A stretch of 64,000 nt of DNA from the NCBI GenBank assembly GCA_963930655.1, contig OZ005601.1:29760921-29824920 (forward strand), written 5' to 3'. The notes below the pieces were generated by a model. The model saw only the letters and a list, made by a program, of their open reading frames with translations, was not told the DNA's origin and searched no databases. The translations under genes were made by a program, and so were the position numbers. The stretch comes from Myrica gale (lineage: Eukaryota; Streptophyta; Magnoliopsida; Fagales; Myricaceae). Positions 1 to 11,165 of the stretch are shown in pieces (within the stretch, counting starts at the first letter, position 1; each line of letters starts with the position of its first letter).

Positions 1-128
1 AGAAACAGACGCAACTAATTTTGGCTACTAAAGCTGAAGTATTCAGAGAACACCACCTATCTACCAATTTCTACATTGAGGGTGCATTTCAAAGAAGAGC
101 GTAGATACTCCTTTAGAGACAATGTTAC

Positions 129-527
129 CTTCTAATTCTCATGGCCTCCTCCAAACCCGATAACCTCTTCGAAAAAACAACGAGTCGCTTTCGAGAATGT
201 AATTGCTTTCCTGAATTGGACAACCACACAACATCGAAATAAGACCCAATTTTGGAATCAAAGTTAGCAATTTACGCTAACAATCCCTATAAATATCCTT
301 AAATGGGAGTTCAGAGAAAGGAAGAAAAGATGATAGTGATAATCAGAAAGGACAGAAAGAAAACGAGAAAAGAGAGGAGGTGAGAGACCCAGGACACTCG
401 ATGCTGGGAACAAAAGCGGGGACCCCATGCAGATACTTGAGTTTGACGCAGATGATGAGGCTTCGCCATGAAAAGACGAAGATAGCTTCAAAGACGCACT
501 GTATGCAAGCGAAGCAGCGAATGCCAT
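129..527 (-). CDS. 5' part of an unidentified, probably plastid-targeted protein (runs off left edge)
   Basis: I do not recognise this gene. An ATG at 527-525 in good plant context (GAGAATGGC) opens exon 1 (437-527), whose product starts MAFAASLAYSASLKLSSSF. It is rich in Ser and Ala with few acidic residues, like a chloroplast transit peptide. A GTATCT donor follows. A CAG acceptor at 213-211 opens exon 2 (129-210), which stays open in the joined frame (KRLVVFSKRLSGLEEAMRIR) and ends at a GTAAC donor, so more exons lie beyond the window. Six TGGGCY motifs lie just upstream. Both the splice choice and the plastid assignment are inferences. Exon 1 also reads through unspliced as an 87-residue frame (264-527), so an intronless short protein is the alternative. 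Confidence 0.45.
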
Positions 528-579
528 TCTCTAAAGTGCACTCTATCTCACGCTCGGATACGATAACGGTTCAGAAATC

Positions 580-738
580 TGGGCTGGGCCAAGTTCGAAA
601 GCGTACAGATTGGAATATGGGCTGGGCCAATGATGAAACGGATCATTCGTTTAGACATCCAGATGAGAAACTGTTACTGGGCCTCAGAAATAGAATGTCT
701 ACCTTCAAAGCCCGCTGATTACCCAAAAGAAAAGCCCA
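580..738 (-). promoter_or_regulatory. Cluster of Site II (TGGGCY) motifs
   Basis: TGGGCT or TGGGCC occurs at 580-585, 585-590, 618-623, 623-628 and 678-683, and the reverse form AGCCCA at 733-738. Such motifs are typical of core promoters of housekeeping, ribosomal and organelle-protein genes in plants. The cluster begins about 50 bases upstream of the ATG at 527, which supports a minus-strand gene there. Confidence 0.5.
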
Positions 739-1570
739 ATTTTAGACAACGTCGCTTTGCCTTTACAAAAACTTCAAGCGAAAGAACGTCGTACAGCCTT
801 AAGTTAGAATATGTTTCCTATTTCTAAACATTGAAGATATTTATTTAAAATTATATTATTATTTTTTTCAAACACCGAAACTGTAGAATTAAAGCAACTA
901 ATTTTCAAATAATAATATAATATTTGTAGTAAGGTCAAAAACGACCTTTTCAAGTTCACATGTTCATGTCTACTTAATCAGTAGAGATCGAACCAATTGC
1001 CATTTATTATAATTAATAAAAACACGTTATCTGGGCCTGCGTTATACGTACGTATGCTATCTTGTTGGAGTATTTTTATAAGGTGTGTACAGCCAAGACA
1101 AGAATTAGTAGAGATTCTAAAATGGTGAAGCTACCCAATGAAATTTACGACATTAAAGTAGTGATCTTAGTCTTCCCACATGGATTGAGGAAAGTCTTCG
1201 GGGAGACAAAATGCAGCTTCAGTGCAAGAAACTCATGACATAAACTAAATTCTACTGGAAATAATATATGACAAAAAAACAAAAAATATCCAGTGAAACA
1301 TCATATTATAACTAGTAAAAGCCCCACGTAGGGTTTCCAAGTGGATAATTAAATAATTCAACTCCAAAATATCAAAAGATTTGAAACTGGTATAGTGCTG
1401 ATATGCATTAGGAACCTCTATAATTTCTTGTCTAAATTGCACCATAAAATTCAGAAATAGACACATAACAATCATTAAATATTATACGACCCATATCGCC
1501 TGACATGATGTGTCTGTCTGTCTCTCTGTCTCAAAATTGCATGATGCAATTTAGGCAGATAATTATGTAG
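739..1570. other. Intergenic, no gene seen
   Basis: AT-rich DNA with only short open frames and no recognisable protein or RNA gene. A CTGT/CTCT-rich stretch lies near 1510-1530. Confidence 0.5.
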
Positions 1571-1965
1571 GATCATGACATGCTTAAAGTGAGATTTTTC
1601 CCAAATGAAACGAAGCTTACTATTTTGGGAGCTGTTCGGTTTGGTAGTTTTTTGAGAATTTTTTGTGTTTTGAGAATTTTTAGGTGATGTTAACTTTATT
1701 GGTATACGTGCTGTAGTTATTTTTAGGTGATGTTAAAAAACATGTTCGGTTTGTGTATTCTCAGGATTCAAAAAATTCTGAGAATACAAACAAACTGAAC
1801 AGTCACTTGGTTTGGTTGGAGTGCAATATAAATGATATGTGCATGATCGTGTGGTGTTTGATTGATGACATGCTTAAATTGGGGGGTGTTTCCCAAAATA
1901 AAACGAAGCTTATTATTTTGGTTTGGCTGGAGAGCAATATAGATCATGATATGTGCATTGTGTGG
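1571..1965. repeat. Local tandem duplication, one copy interrupted by a MITE
   Basis: The sequence around 1571-1628 (GACATGCTTAAA, then TTTCCCAAA and ACGAAGCTTACTATTTTGG) recurs at 1866-1920. The sequence after the MITE (TTGGTTTGGTTGGAG, 1807-1850) recurs at 1917-1960 as TTGGTTTGGCTGGAG. The second copy has no MITE, so it shows the pre-insertion arrangement. Confidence 0.6.
1629..1806. mobile_element. 178-bp MITE with TGTTCGGTTTG-type terminal inverted repeats
   Basis: The left end GAGCTGTTCGGTTTG and the inverted right end GTGACTGTTCAGTTTG form imperfect terminal inverted repeats. TTGG flanks both sides (1625-1628 and 1807-1810). The interior has direct repeats of TTTTTAGGTGATGTTA. A related sequence in the opposite orientation occurs near 5540-5610. 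There is no coding capacity. The superfamily is not certain. Confidence 0.6.
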
Positions 1966-3300
1966 GTATATTATAAGAAGAGTATTTCTAAGATATCATT
2001 AATTTGTTTAATCAATCAAGATAATATAATCGTCCGAGTGAGATGTATTTTCTTGACTTTCATGCGCAGAATCTTTCATTACACGGCTCATCTGCTGCAG
2101 TTGATTAACGATGAAACATCGCAGGAAACTCATCACGAAGTTAGAAAGAAGATGCATGAAAAGAATGCTACAAGATTTTTTTAAAAACAAATTATATTTG
2201 CTGTTGTATTGCTGGCGATATAAGCTTGATCTGCTTTGAACTCGTCAAACAACTTAAACGAAAGAAAGTCAAACATCCTATTTTTTTGTCTTATAAGGAG
2301 TGGTGACCTAGCTAGCTAGCGACAACATATATAGTGTGATCACTAGCTATAAGATGATTGATATACTTTGCCTCTATATATTTATGATTCTTCACATTAG
2401 TTATAATTTGTTTGATATTTTTTGGCTGTCTAGGGTTTGATCCTTCTAAATAGTTTGGATGCGTAGTGATTTTATTCTGTTTTTTTTTTTTTACTTTTTG
2501 GGTTATTAAGGGTTATGAAGGGAAGTTTAACAAGCAAACCACTCTTCAAAAAAAAATTATGATTGATTACCCCTAATTTCCCACGATTGAAGTATGTTAA
2601 TTGCCTGCGGGCTATTATTGTCATTTGGCCATGATCTATTGAGCCAATTACATCCATCCAAAATGAATTTCAGATCTCCAGCATGCATATACCCTCGTGC
2701 CTGATGTCTCGAACTCCATCTACCTAATTCCACTGTACTTTTTATACAATGCAGTGCAGAGTACAGTTTTGTTTAAGAGCGTAGCTAAGAGTGACAGGCA
2801 CACATCTGGAAAGCCCAAGTGCCACTTTCTCATTAGACAAACCAGTCCCAACCAATTACCTAGCCATCCTCTTTTTGAGGGCAAAGGTTCCTCCCCCCTC
2901 CCCCCCCCAAATCTGTTTCCTCTTACGATCAGCACTGTTTGTCAACATAGAGAATCAGAGATATTTCGGGAAAGCAACAGCGCCCACCAAGCACAAACTA
3001 CAAAAACCCTAGCGTTAGCTCAGTGGACAAAAAACGAAGAACCACAAACTACAAAAGCTACTGCGCGTTAACATGAAGGAATAAAAGAACAGTCCGAAAA
3101 CCATGAAAGAAACCAAATTGACAGTTATCCTCATTTCTTTTTTTCTTTTTTCTTTTTTGCGTTTTGTAAACCTAATTTCAGCTTTCTTCAGCCTTTTTGT
3201 TCTGTAATAGTGTAATGTACAATTCACCTTTTGCAACTTGCAACTAGTACACCACCCCTCTTCACCTTTCTGGCCGACACTCCTCCTTCCTTGCACCGTT
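1966..3300. other. Intergenic, downstream of the RAV gene
   Basis: No gene is supported. It contains homopolymer runs (T near 2481-2492, C near 2893-2909) and the likely 3' untranslated region of the minus-strand RAV gene just right of it. Several 60-120 codon frames here lack any family signature. Confidence 0.45.
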
Positions 3301-3362
3301 CACGAAATGCCAAAACTCCAAGGAAAAAGGAAACAAAAACAAAAGAGAGATATAACAAAGTG

Positions 3363-4475
3363 TTACAAAGCTCCAACCATCCTTTGTTTCTTGCTATACT
3401 CTAATGTCAACAGTTCCATTTCTCTCATTCTCTTCCCATTGCAGCCGCTAATGCTCTCCACAACCCCAACCACAGGCACTTTCAGAATGTTGACTCCAAA
3501 TAGCCTGACCATCTGAACCGGCTGAGGCGGGCAAACTGGGTTTGATAACCCGACATGACCTGACCCCGTCCTTGCCTTCCAGTCAATGTAAAGCTGTTTA
3601 TCGGGCCCGGTCGAGCGTTGGAAACCCACAATGTCACCGGCCTTCAAATTCTTCTCCTTCACGAATCGGCTCCAACCCTTCGTAAGCACGTAGCTTTGGC
3701 TGCTATTCCAATAAGAGTACCTGAACCTCCACACTTTGCCTCCAACATCCTCGAAATTCAAGAGCACCCCTTTGGAAGTGCTTCCGCTTTGCAAGGGAAA
3801 GTGCTTTTCGGCATGTTGCTTCGGTATCACGAGCCGATTCAGCTTGCCGACATCGCTCGGAGTAACAGCTTTCTCGAAAAGCTGCTCACGCGCTTTGTAA
3901 CCCCGGCCTGAACCGAAAGGATTAGCCAGAAAGTCCTCAGCTTTAGACCCCTTTCCGCCATTGCGGTTCAAGCCATGGTTACGCTTGCTTTGCTCCAGTT
4001 CATCATTGTACGTGTGCTTCCTGAGCATGTCCACGATCTCAGCCTTGGAATGAGAGTTCAAGAAAGTGGTCTCGATGTCGTCCTCTTCGGTCGTCGACAC
4101 AGCGGCAGCCAAGGGTTTGAAGTTGGTCACGGCGTCGCGGCCACGGAAGCGTTGGGCGGCGATGTCATAGGCCCTTGCGGCCTCGTCCTCTTCATTGAAA
4201 GTGCCCAACCAGACTCGCTGGTGCTTCTCGTAAATCTGGGCACCCCACCGGCCGTTGGGCTGGGGGACAACTCCTTTGTATTTGGAAGATGGGAGCTTCC
4301 CTCGGGACTCGGCTTCGATGCCGCTTTCCGGGTCTAGGATCGTGCTGGTGGTGCCGCTTCCCATCCGGCATAGACTCCCAGGGTACTTGGTAGCCGGGAA
4401 AGGCGACAGGCTTGTTGGGGAAATGGATATAGAGTCAGTACTTGTTGTGCTTTCGTCTATGCAACTTCCTTCCAT
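3363..4475 (-). CDS. RAV: RAV-type transcription factor (AP2/ERF plus B3 domains)
   Basis: A complete intronless gene of 370 residues, the usual form of the RAV1/RAV2/TEM group. The AP2 domain lies at about residues 64-120 ([20 protein letters not shown], then [15 protein letters not shown] and [10 protein letters not shown]). The B3 domain lies at about 197-303 ([20 protein letters not shown], then [18 protein letters not shown] and AGDIVGF). A RLFGV motif at 324-328 is the known B3 repression motif of this group. In the family AP2 binds CAACA and B3 binds CACCTG; TEM/RAV proteins repress flowering and gibberellin genes and affect growth and stress responses, acting in the nucleus. A Ser/Thr-rich N-terminus precedes AP2. 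I cannot say which RAV paralogue this is. Confidence 0.95.
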   Translation of the reverse strand: MEGSCIDESTTSTDSISISPTSLSPFPATKYPGSLCRMGSGTTSTILDPESGIEAESRGKLPSSKYKGVVPQPNGRWGAQIYEKHQRVWLGTFNEEDEAARAYDIAAQRFRGRDAVTNFKPLAAAVSTTEEDDIETTFLNSHSKAEIVDMLRKHTYNDELEQSKRNHGLNRNGGKGSKAEDFLANPFGSGRGYKAREQLFEKAVTPSDVGKLNRLVIPKQHAEKHFPLQSGSTSKGVLLNFEDVGGKVWRFRYSYWNSSQSYVLTKGWSRFVKEKNLKAGDIVGFQRSTGPDKQLYIDWKARTGSGHVGLSNPVCPPQPVQMVRLFGVNILKVPVVGVVESISGCNGKRMREMELLTLEYSKKQRMVGAL

Positions 4476-4618
4476 TTTCAGTTAACTTCTGGGCAAGAAG
4501 GAGATAGCTAATTAGTAGCAAAGTTTGTATTTGACTATGATATGGTACAGACTAAGAGAGAGAGAAAAGAAAGGAAGAGATGTCTGAACTATGAATGAGG
4601 GTCGTTTGGGGGTAGTAG

Positions 4619-4628
4619 AATATATAGG
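4619..4628 (-). promoter_or_regulatory. TATA box of the RAV gene
   Basis: On the minus strand the sequence reads CCTATATATT about 145 bases upstream of the ATG at 4475, a suitable place for a TATA box with a roughly 110-base leader. Confidence 0.5.
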
Positions 4629-5390
4629 AAGTTTCGGCAAGTGAATGTTTAATATTAGGAATTAGCAAATAAATTCTTTTCGTCTTTTTATTTTGTTGGG
4701 TTTGGAATTATAATAGTGAGGGCGTGTTGGAGATATGGGGATGTGGGTGTGGTGGGTCAACCCAAGAGGAATGGTAAGCAACTAGGAAGATTCATGGGAG
4801 AGAGAGAGAAGATGAAGAGTGGGTCTTTAGGCTCATAGTATGTGTGGGTTGTGGGCTGTGTATGTGAGGGGGGTCCCACACTAGCAAGTTGATGGGGTTC
4901 ACATGACTGTGGACCGTGTTTTAGTTGAGTTCATCCCCCCTGAGCTTGCTGCTTCTTCTGACCTCCCAACATGGCCTCTCTCTCTCTCTCTCTCTCTGAT
5001 CTATCTCTTCTTTGGCGCCTTCTTTTCTTTAATTTCTCTCTTAAATATGTATCTTATCTGATGCTGCAACTTCATCAAAATCTGCTCTATTATTCGCTGT
5101 TGGTTTTACCAAGCTTCGCCAATTGAAATCCTGATAAACGTTAGGACTGCAGAGCAGATAAGAGTGGGGGGGGGGGGGGGGGGGAGGGAGGCTCCAATAG
5201 GATGGGTTGTGGGGCAAAGAGTTTAATAATAATAAGGTAGGGGGGATATGGATGGATAGCCCAAAGCATTCGGGACAAGCTCAGCCAACAAGAAATTCCA
5301 GGCCCCATAAGTCTTACCTGGCTTGATTTGATTCGTCCTCTCCTGACTTTTCCTTTGTCATATTGGTTAGGTTCTCTCGCCTGAGATCAC
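4629..5390. other. RAV upstream region with CT microsatellite and G tract
   Basis: Holds a CT repeat at about 4977-4997 and an uninterrupted run of 19 G at 5166-5184. No gene is visible. This is probably the distal promoter of the RAV gene. Confidence 0.45.
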
Positions 5391-5612
5391 GTTGGTTTTT
5401 AACCATTTTTTTAATTTCATCCTAATTTTTAACATTACAAACTCAACATCATAAAAATACGCATTCTAATACAACTCATTATTACATTTTTTACACATAA
5501 ATACAAGTCAACATCTCCTACACGCATGTCAATAAAGCTCAAATATCATCTAAAAATTCTCAAAACACATATAATCCTAAAAATTTCACCGACACGAACA
5601 TGCTCTCCGAAA
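5391..5612. mobile_element. Probable degenerate MITE related to the one at 1629-1806
   Basis: The stretch ATCTAAAAATTCTCAAAACA at about 5550 is close to the reverse complement of the interior of the 1629-1806 element (TGTTTTGAGAATTTTTAGGT). Its ends are not clear. Confidence 0.35.
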
Positions 5613-6568
5613 AAAAACACACACTGGAATTGGAAAATTCAGAGCATTCCATTATTTCCCAACGGACATTGACATTTCTCCTCCCCACAAGTGGGGTTTC
5701 TCTCTTGTTTGTTTTTACTTATTTCATTCATTGTTTCGATTGAATTCTCTTCAAAAGCCTGTGTGGAACGTTCATGTCGATCATTCCCTGTGGGTTCCAC
5801 ATATACGACCGGATTAGATCGACCCATTTCTTCACATTGTAAAGGATGTTTAATCGTTTTCCATATTCACACAACACCGTCTGGTTCGAGAGTGTGTTCG
5901 AGGTTAGTTTTGTCTTGTTGTTTTATTAAAAAAGAAAAACAGGTTTCAGGTAAGAAAATCAAATATTATATTCCAAATTTATAGGTCCTTTAAGTGGATT
6001 ATACTCTGATGGATATGCATGTTAGATTGGATTTTTCTTCGTCACAAAAAAAAATAAAAAATAATATTGATACCATATATTTTGAAAACTAATAATTTCT
6101 TAGCCCAATAAAATAATTCTTAAATTTGTTGAGGATAAGACACATATACAAAAATTCGATCATTTTTGGTCGACGTTCTATCAAATCAAAGTCAAATGGA
6201 AAGGGCGAGGAGATGATGAAGCCGGTGGTAGAGATGGAATAGAAGTGAATTTGTACGGATGAGTCCTCGGTCGTGGGTGGACCCATATGCAACTTGATTA
6301 AAACCGAGTGCTGGAGTAAATTGGGTCAGCGGTTTGGGGGCTTTGGATGTGGTTTTGGCTTGTTTAGGGTCCTACTTGGAGATTCCAAAACCGCCCCTCT
6401 ATATAGTCTAAAACTAAATGAAATCTTCTAATTTTTTGTTTTACCTTAATTTTTTTTAAAGTGTGTCTTCAGAACAGTAGTCGACGTACGATATTTCTGT
6501 ATTGTGATACGGAAAGGTTGTCTACCTATTTCGTCCCCCCTCCCACTTGACAAACCGAACGTGTGAGA

Positions 6569-6600
<32 letters not shown>

Positions 6601-9600
6601 CTTTGTATTGGTTGTCATGAAGATGGAGACCAATAATTTGATGGAATGGACATGAGATTTATCAAGCTTTTATGGATTGGACACTATTAGTGTCTCGTTT
6701 GTGGGAGTAGTGGGCTACTTCACTATCATAATCGATCATGTTTCGACTTTTGTTAGGATAGATAAATGTGTTGCCCCACGTTAAAACAGCAATATTGGAT
6801 CGAGTTAAACTCATATTTTTGCTTTAATTTAAAAGATCTTTCTATATAACTAATATTCATTTGAGTTGAAAATCTTAATCTTTTGGTTAAGTATTTTACA
6901 TGTTAGAAATTAGATTTTGATTCCACTTTAATTGTACTTTCTATTTAAATAAAAAAAATTAATATGTTAGACTATATATATTGACTATTAGGCATAGTTT
7001 CTCATTTGTTTTAATTAAGTTTTTTCAGTAATTACGAATTTAACTCACAAACAACTCAAATATCTTGATATCAGCCTCCTTCATCTTCTTTATCGCTATT
7101 TAATTAAGATAAAAAAAACTTGTGGTTGTATTGTATGAATTCCAGTCATGATCGTGGGCATTATAGCTAGAAAGGAGTTGGGAGAAGACTCATGGGTATT
7201 ATATATTTATAAAAGGGGGCGGGGGGGGGGGTGACCAATATTGGTTTCTTTGCCCATTCCCTATTCTTTTTATTGCCTGATTATATATTCTTAAAAAATG
7301 ACCCAGAATTAGGGTGAAATTAACCTCCAATATGTGTCAATCAAGCATATTTCAAGTCAAAGATGCTGAAAGACACTCCTATTTATAGATGCATGTGAAC
7401 ATACAAATCTGATATTCTTCCATGTTCAGAATTTATAAATCATGAGGACCCTAACTGCAAATTGCAATCAATGTCTTCGAATTTCTAGCATGTTTGCTAA
7501 TAAGGGTACAAGTTCATAACAATTATTTGCTCAAGCTCTACGCTCTTGGTTCCTAAACTATATACACACAATTCTCTTTTAGCTTTCTTCGCCCAATAGA
7601 TGAGGGTCAAAAGGATATAAATTGCCGCACTCACAACTGAGATATTCATTCTACAAGTGTTCCATTAAACTTCTTTTGAGGGAAAAAAATAACAAATTAC
7701 TCATACTTTCGTGGCTGTAAACCTCTCACGCTCTTTTCTTCTAGGGCAATGATTTGATTTCATTTTACAGAGAAAAAAGGGTAGAACGATCGATCTTGTT
7801 AATTTGGCTCTTTTCGATCCTCTTAGATCGTGAACTTGCCACATTAATTTAGAGTGGGTTACATACGTCAGAATATATCGACATCCAGCAACGATAAGCA
7901 TAATATATATACACACAAGACCATATATTAAAACATGAATCACGCATCAAATAACTTTTGCACCATCCTCTTATTGCCTCATAAGATTAATCTATATTAT
8001 CTCTTTGTATCATTTTTTTTATCCCCACAAAGCAGTCCGCTAAGTGGTCTGATCTCTCTTCAAAACCTACTTTACAAATAGGATAAAAAAATCAGCTAAT
8101 TACGATTATAGCTCTCAAAACACTAATTGTTGATCATATATATAAAAAGTTAACAAGTTCCTTGTTTGGTGCACTTGTCCTATTACTTATATTCTTATTC
8201 TCTTTAATCATGATCATGATCATCTTCATCTGCAACTATATTTTTATAATGGGGGTACTAATGAATTAGTTGTTACTCATCAAAACAAGTCCGTCTATAT
8301 AGCTATCATAGTCTATCTCCTAGGCAGCTGTCTCACTTGGATAAACACCTTTTTTTTTCCCTTTTGCTATAAGTTGCTTTTTGAAATCTGATGCAGGCAT
8401 GGTGAGAGTGTTGCTCACTTTCCCATAATAAATTAGCAATGAAATCTAATCTGCTAAAAAGGGTAGTCATGATCCATTTCTTTCAAACATGTGGCACGCT
8501 AGTCCTACATATCGTGGAGTAATCAAACAAGTTCTTGACCAAGATTTTCTAAACTTGGATTGGATAGTAGCGAAACGAGAGGAACTTCGGGTCATATTTC
8601 AACAAACCCATTTGGGTGAGTGCCTCGTATGCTTCAAAAGCCAAAGCATGTGTTTATCGACTCGAGCAGCTTTCCCGTTAAAATACAACTTCGTGATTAT
8701 CTCTGCAAGGAATTATTCGCGTTAGTTTATGTGCATGACATGCTCCCATCTTCCCACTCTTCTGGTTTTTCCGGTTGGAGATGACTTAATATATGACTCA
8801 AGATCATTACGACACGTCATGTAGCCGCCGGTGGATGGTGCAACAAAGTCCCATGTCATGCTTTAATAGGAATAAACTAAACATTCGTGACGAAATCACG
8901 GATATATGAGAATCTCTTATTAGGATGCTGCGGTAGATTTTCACATTGAACTTTGAAGCATGCTTTACAAAAGCCATCAAGATTCAAGCCGAAGTGAACA
9001 GCCAGGAGATTAATCTATATATATATATAAAAAAAAAAAGAACAGCCAGGAGTTTAGAAAGTGACAAGGAACAGCCGCATATAATACTCGAAAGCTCGAC
9101 CTTGTTTTTAACCTTTGTGGTGTATTTTATATATTAACTCTGATGATCTCACTGCCTGAGTCATCAACCTTTTCTCCTTTGGAAGGATCCGTGTCATCAA
9201 CTATAATTAATTATAATCGAGGGAAACTTATCTCAACAAGAACATGAACTGATCATAAGCCACTTGATATTTTTAAGAATCAAAATGAGGGCCCGGTTCG
9301 AAATACCACCTAGAAGATCGCAGCAGTATACCATGGAATATTGACGACTACAAGTCATTCGAGCGATGCATATAAGGTTTCAGAACGAACCAAAGAGGAT
9401 TTCTTGGGAAATGAATGACAAAACTTGATTTTAAATTCTCTTGAGGAAAAAGGGTTTCTTGATCACAGCGCTGATCAATATCTGTCAGCCTGGTTCCTGA
9501 CTTGACCAAGGGGTGTTCGCTCCTCCACGAATACAAGCTAATGATGTTCCATTTCGCGAAAATTTATGCCATTCGTTTTACCAAATACGTCAAAAAAAAA

Positions 9601-11018
9601 CTAAGCCACGAAAAACAAGAAAAAAGAAAGCTGCCGATCTGAATTGGTCATTTTCCAAGGATTTTAGACCTCTAGTGGGGTATTAAATTCCTTCTGGTTT
9701 GGGTTTTGGTATGAAGGCATATTAAAGGAAACAATCTTTTTTTTTTTTCTAGATAAGGAAACAGTCCTATCAGTCGTTGTTTCCCTTTCGCTGTACCAGA
9801 TAAAGTTGTAATCTGTCTAATCTCCATGCGTGCTAGCTGTTGGAATTGTGGGATTTTTCTTGAGCCTTCTTTCAGAATAAGAGATCTTTCGAGATAATGT
9901 GCAATTGAGGTGGAAAGGGATCATTATTCACCCCAAAGAAAAAAAGGAGTGACTTGCTGTATACGTTCTGATCAGGAATAACATAAACCACTTGACAAAG
10001 CACGTGGTGGTTCATTGGTCCCCCAATGGCCAAATTTCCAAAACTAGAGTTGCAATCTGCACCAAGTGAAATGAAATATAACTATATATTAAAAAGTTAA
10101 TTAATTTTTTAGTCACAGTGGTTGGCTATCCCCTTCGCAAAATATGATCATTTCTTAGTTATTAAATAATTATATCTTCTCATACCCTATGAAAAATGCT
10201 GAGAAAAATAAAAGAATAGATAATAAAAAAGCAACAAATCCTTATGATCTGATCTAAGGAACTCGTCTGTGGAGCTAGCTTTCTACCGCGTAAGCAACAC
10301 GTCTTCTCTCTCTGCCCTCTGTTGTTTATAAAAGCCTCCCATTGGGTTGATTCTTTCAATCATTTCACACGCATTAATTCGTTTAAAGCCAATAAAAAAT
10401 GAGGAAAAAGAAATGCACTGATTATTATTGGATATTTGACTGTTGCTTGATCCTCTAGGGACGTGGACAGTGACCCACCTTTTCTGCTTTTTTTTTTTTT
10501 TTTTGAAGTGATCCACCTTTTCTGGTCAAACCACGTGAGCGTATCAGACTTACTACTTAGTGGCAGTTTTTGATTAATTTTTGTTTAAATCAAGTGCTTA
10601 ACCATATTTATTTCTCGTGACAATCTACGATTGTTTTTAGCTTAATGTACGTTTATCTTCCTTTTCTCTTGTTTGATCTTAGATTTGATAAAGATACCTC
10701 AAGGCTATGTTTTTCCCTCCCCTGAACGAGTATCAGATATATAGAAAGAACATAACTACGAAAGATCTTTACGTATTAGGGAAAGGCAGCCTCTCTGATC
10801 AGCCGGAGTGCACACACAGCTGTGGATTAGTATTTCTGTGGATTTTGCTGATTAATCATATTACTATAACAGTGCCGATCGAAGAAGTTTTAAACGTCAG
10901 TGATGATGTATATATGTCCTAATCTCTTTATAATCTGCTGAAGACGTGGTTTTCTGTTTTTTTTTTCTTCTGATTTTTATGAGAAAGATGGAATACGTGG
11001 CTCTCTCGATAGAACTGT
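5613..11018. other. Gene-poor intergenic DNA
   Basis: I see no supportable gene. It contains an AT microsatellite (about 6572-6600), a G5-C-G11 tract (7215-7231), several short open frames without family features, and AT-rich DNA. Short frames at 7701-7943 and 8489-8725 have no visible domain. Confidence 0.45.
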
Positions 11019-11165
11019 GTTTGGGTGTTAAAATTTTAGGGTATCAAATTTGGTGAAAAAGTAAAGAGAGATAATTTTTTATATTTATTATAATGAAAAG
11101 TTATAATTTGATAGGAAAAAGAGAGATTATATTATAATTTTTTATTACGTTAAAATTTTTAAAAA
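11019..11165 (+). mobile_element. MITE, family A (GTGTTTGGGTGTTAAAATTTTA end)
   Basis: Starts GTGTTTGGGTGTTAAAATTT and contains GGTGAAAAAGTAAAGAGAGA, followed by TATATTTATTATAAT. The same order is seen in reverse complement at 29148-29306 and in diverged form at 57019-57200, so it is a dispersed non-coding family in this genome. Confidence 0.5.

Noticed and set aside
380..718. 112-codon plus-strand frame
   Set aside because: It runs antisense over the better-supported minus-strand gene and its Site II promoter, with no family signature.
3007..3070. tRNA-like stretch (GCGTTAGCTCAGTGGAC resembles a D-arm)
   Set aside because: No matching acceptor stem, anticodon arm or GGTTCGAATC T-arm follows at the proper distance.
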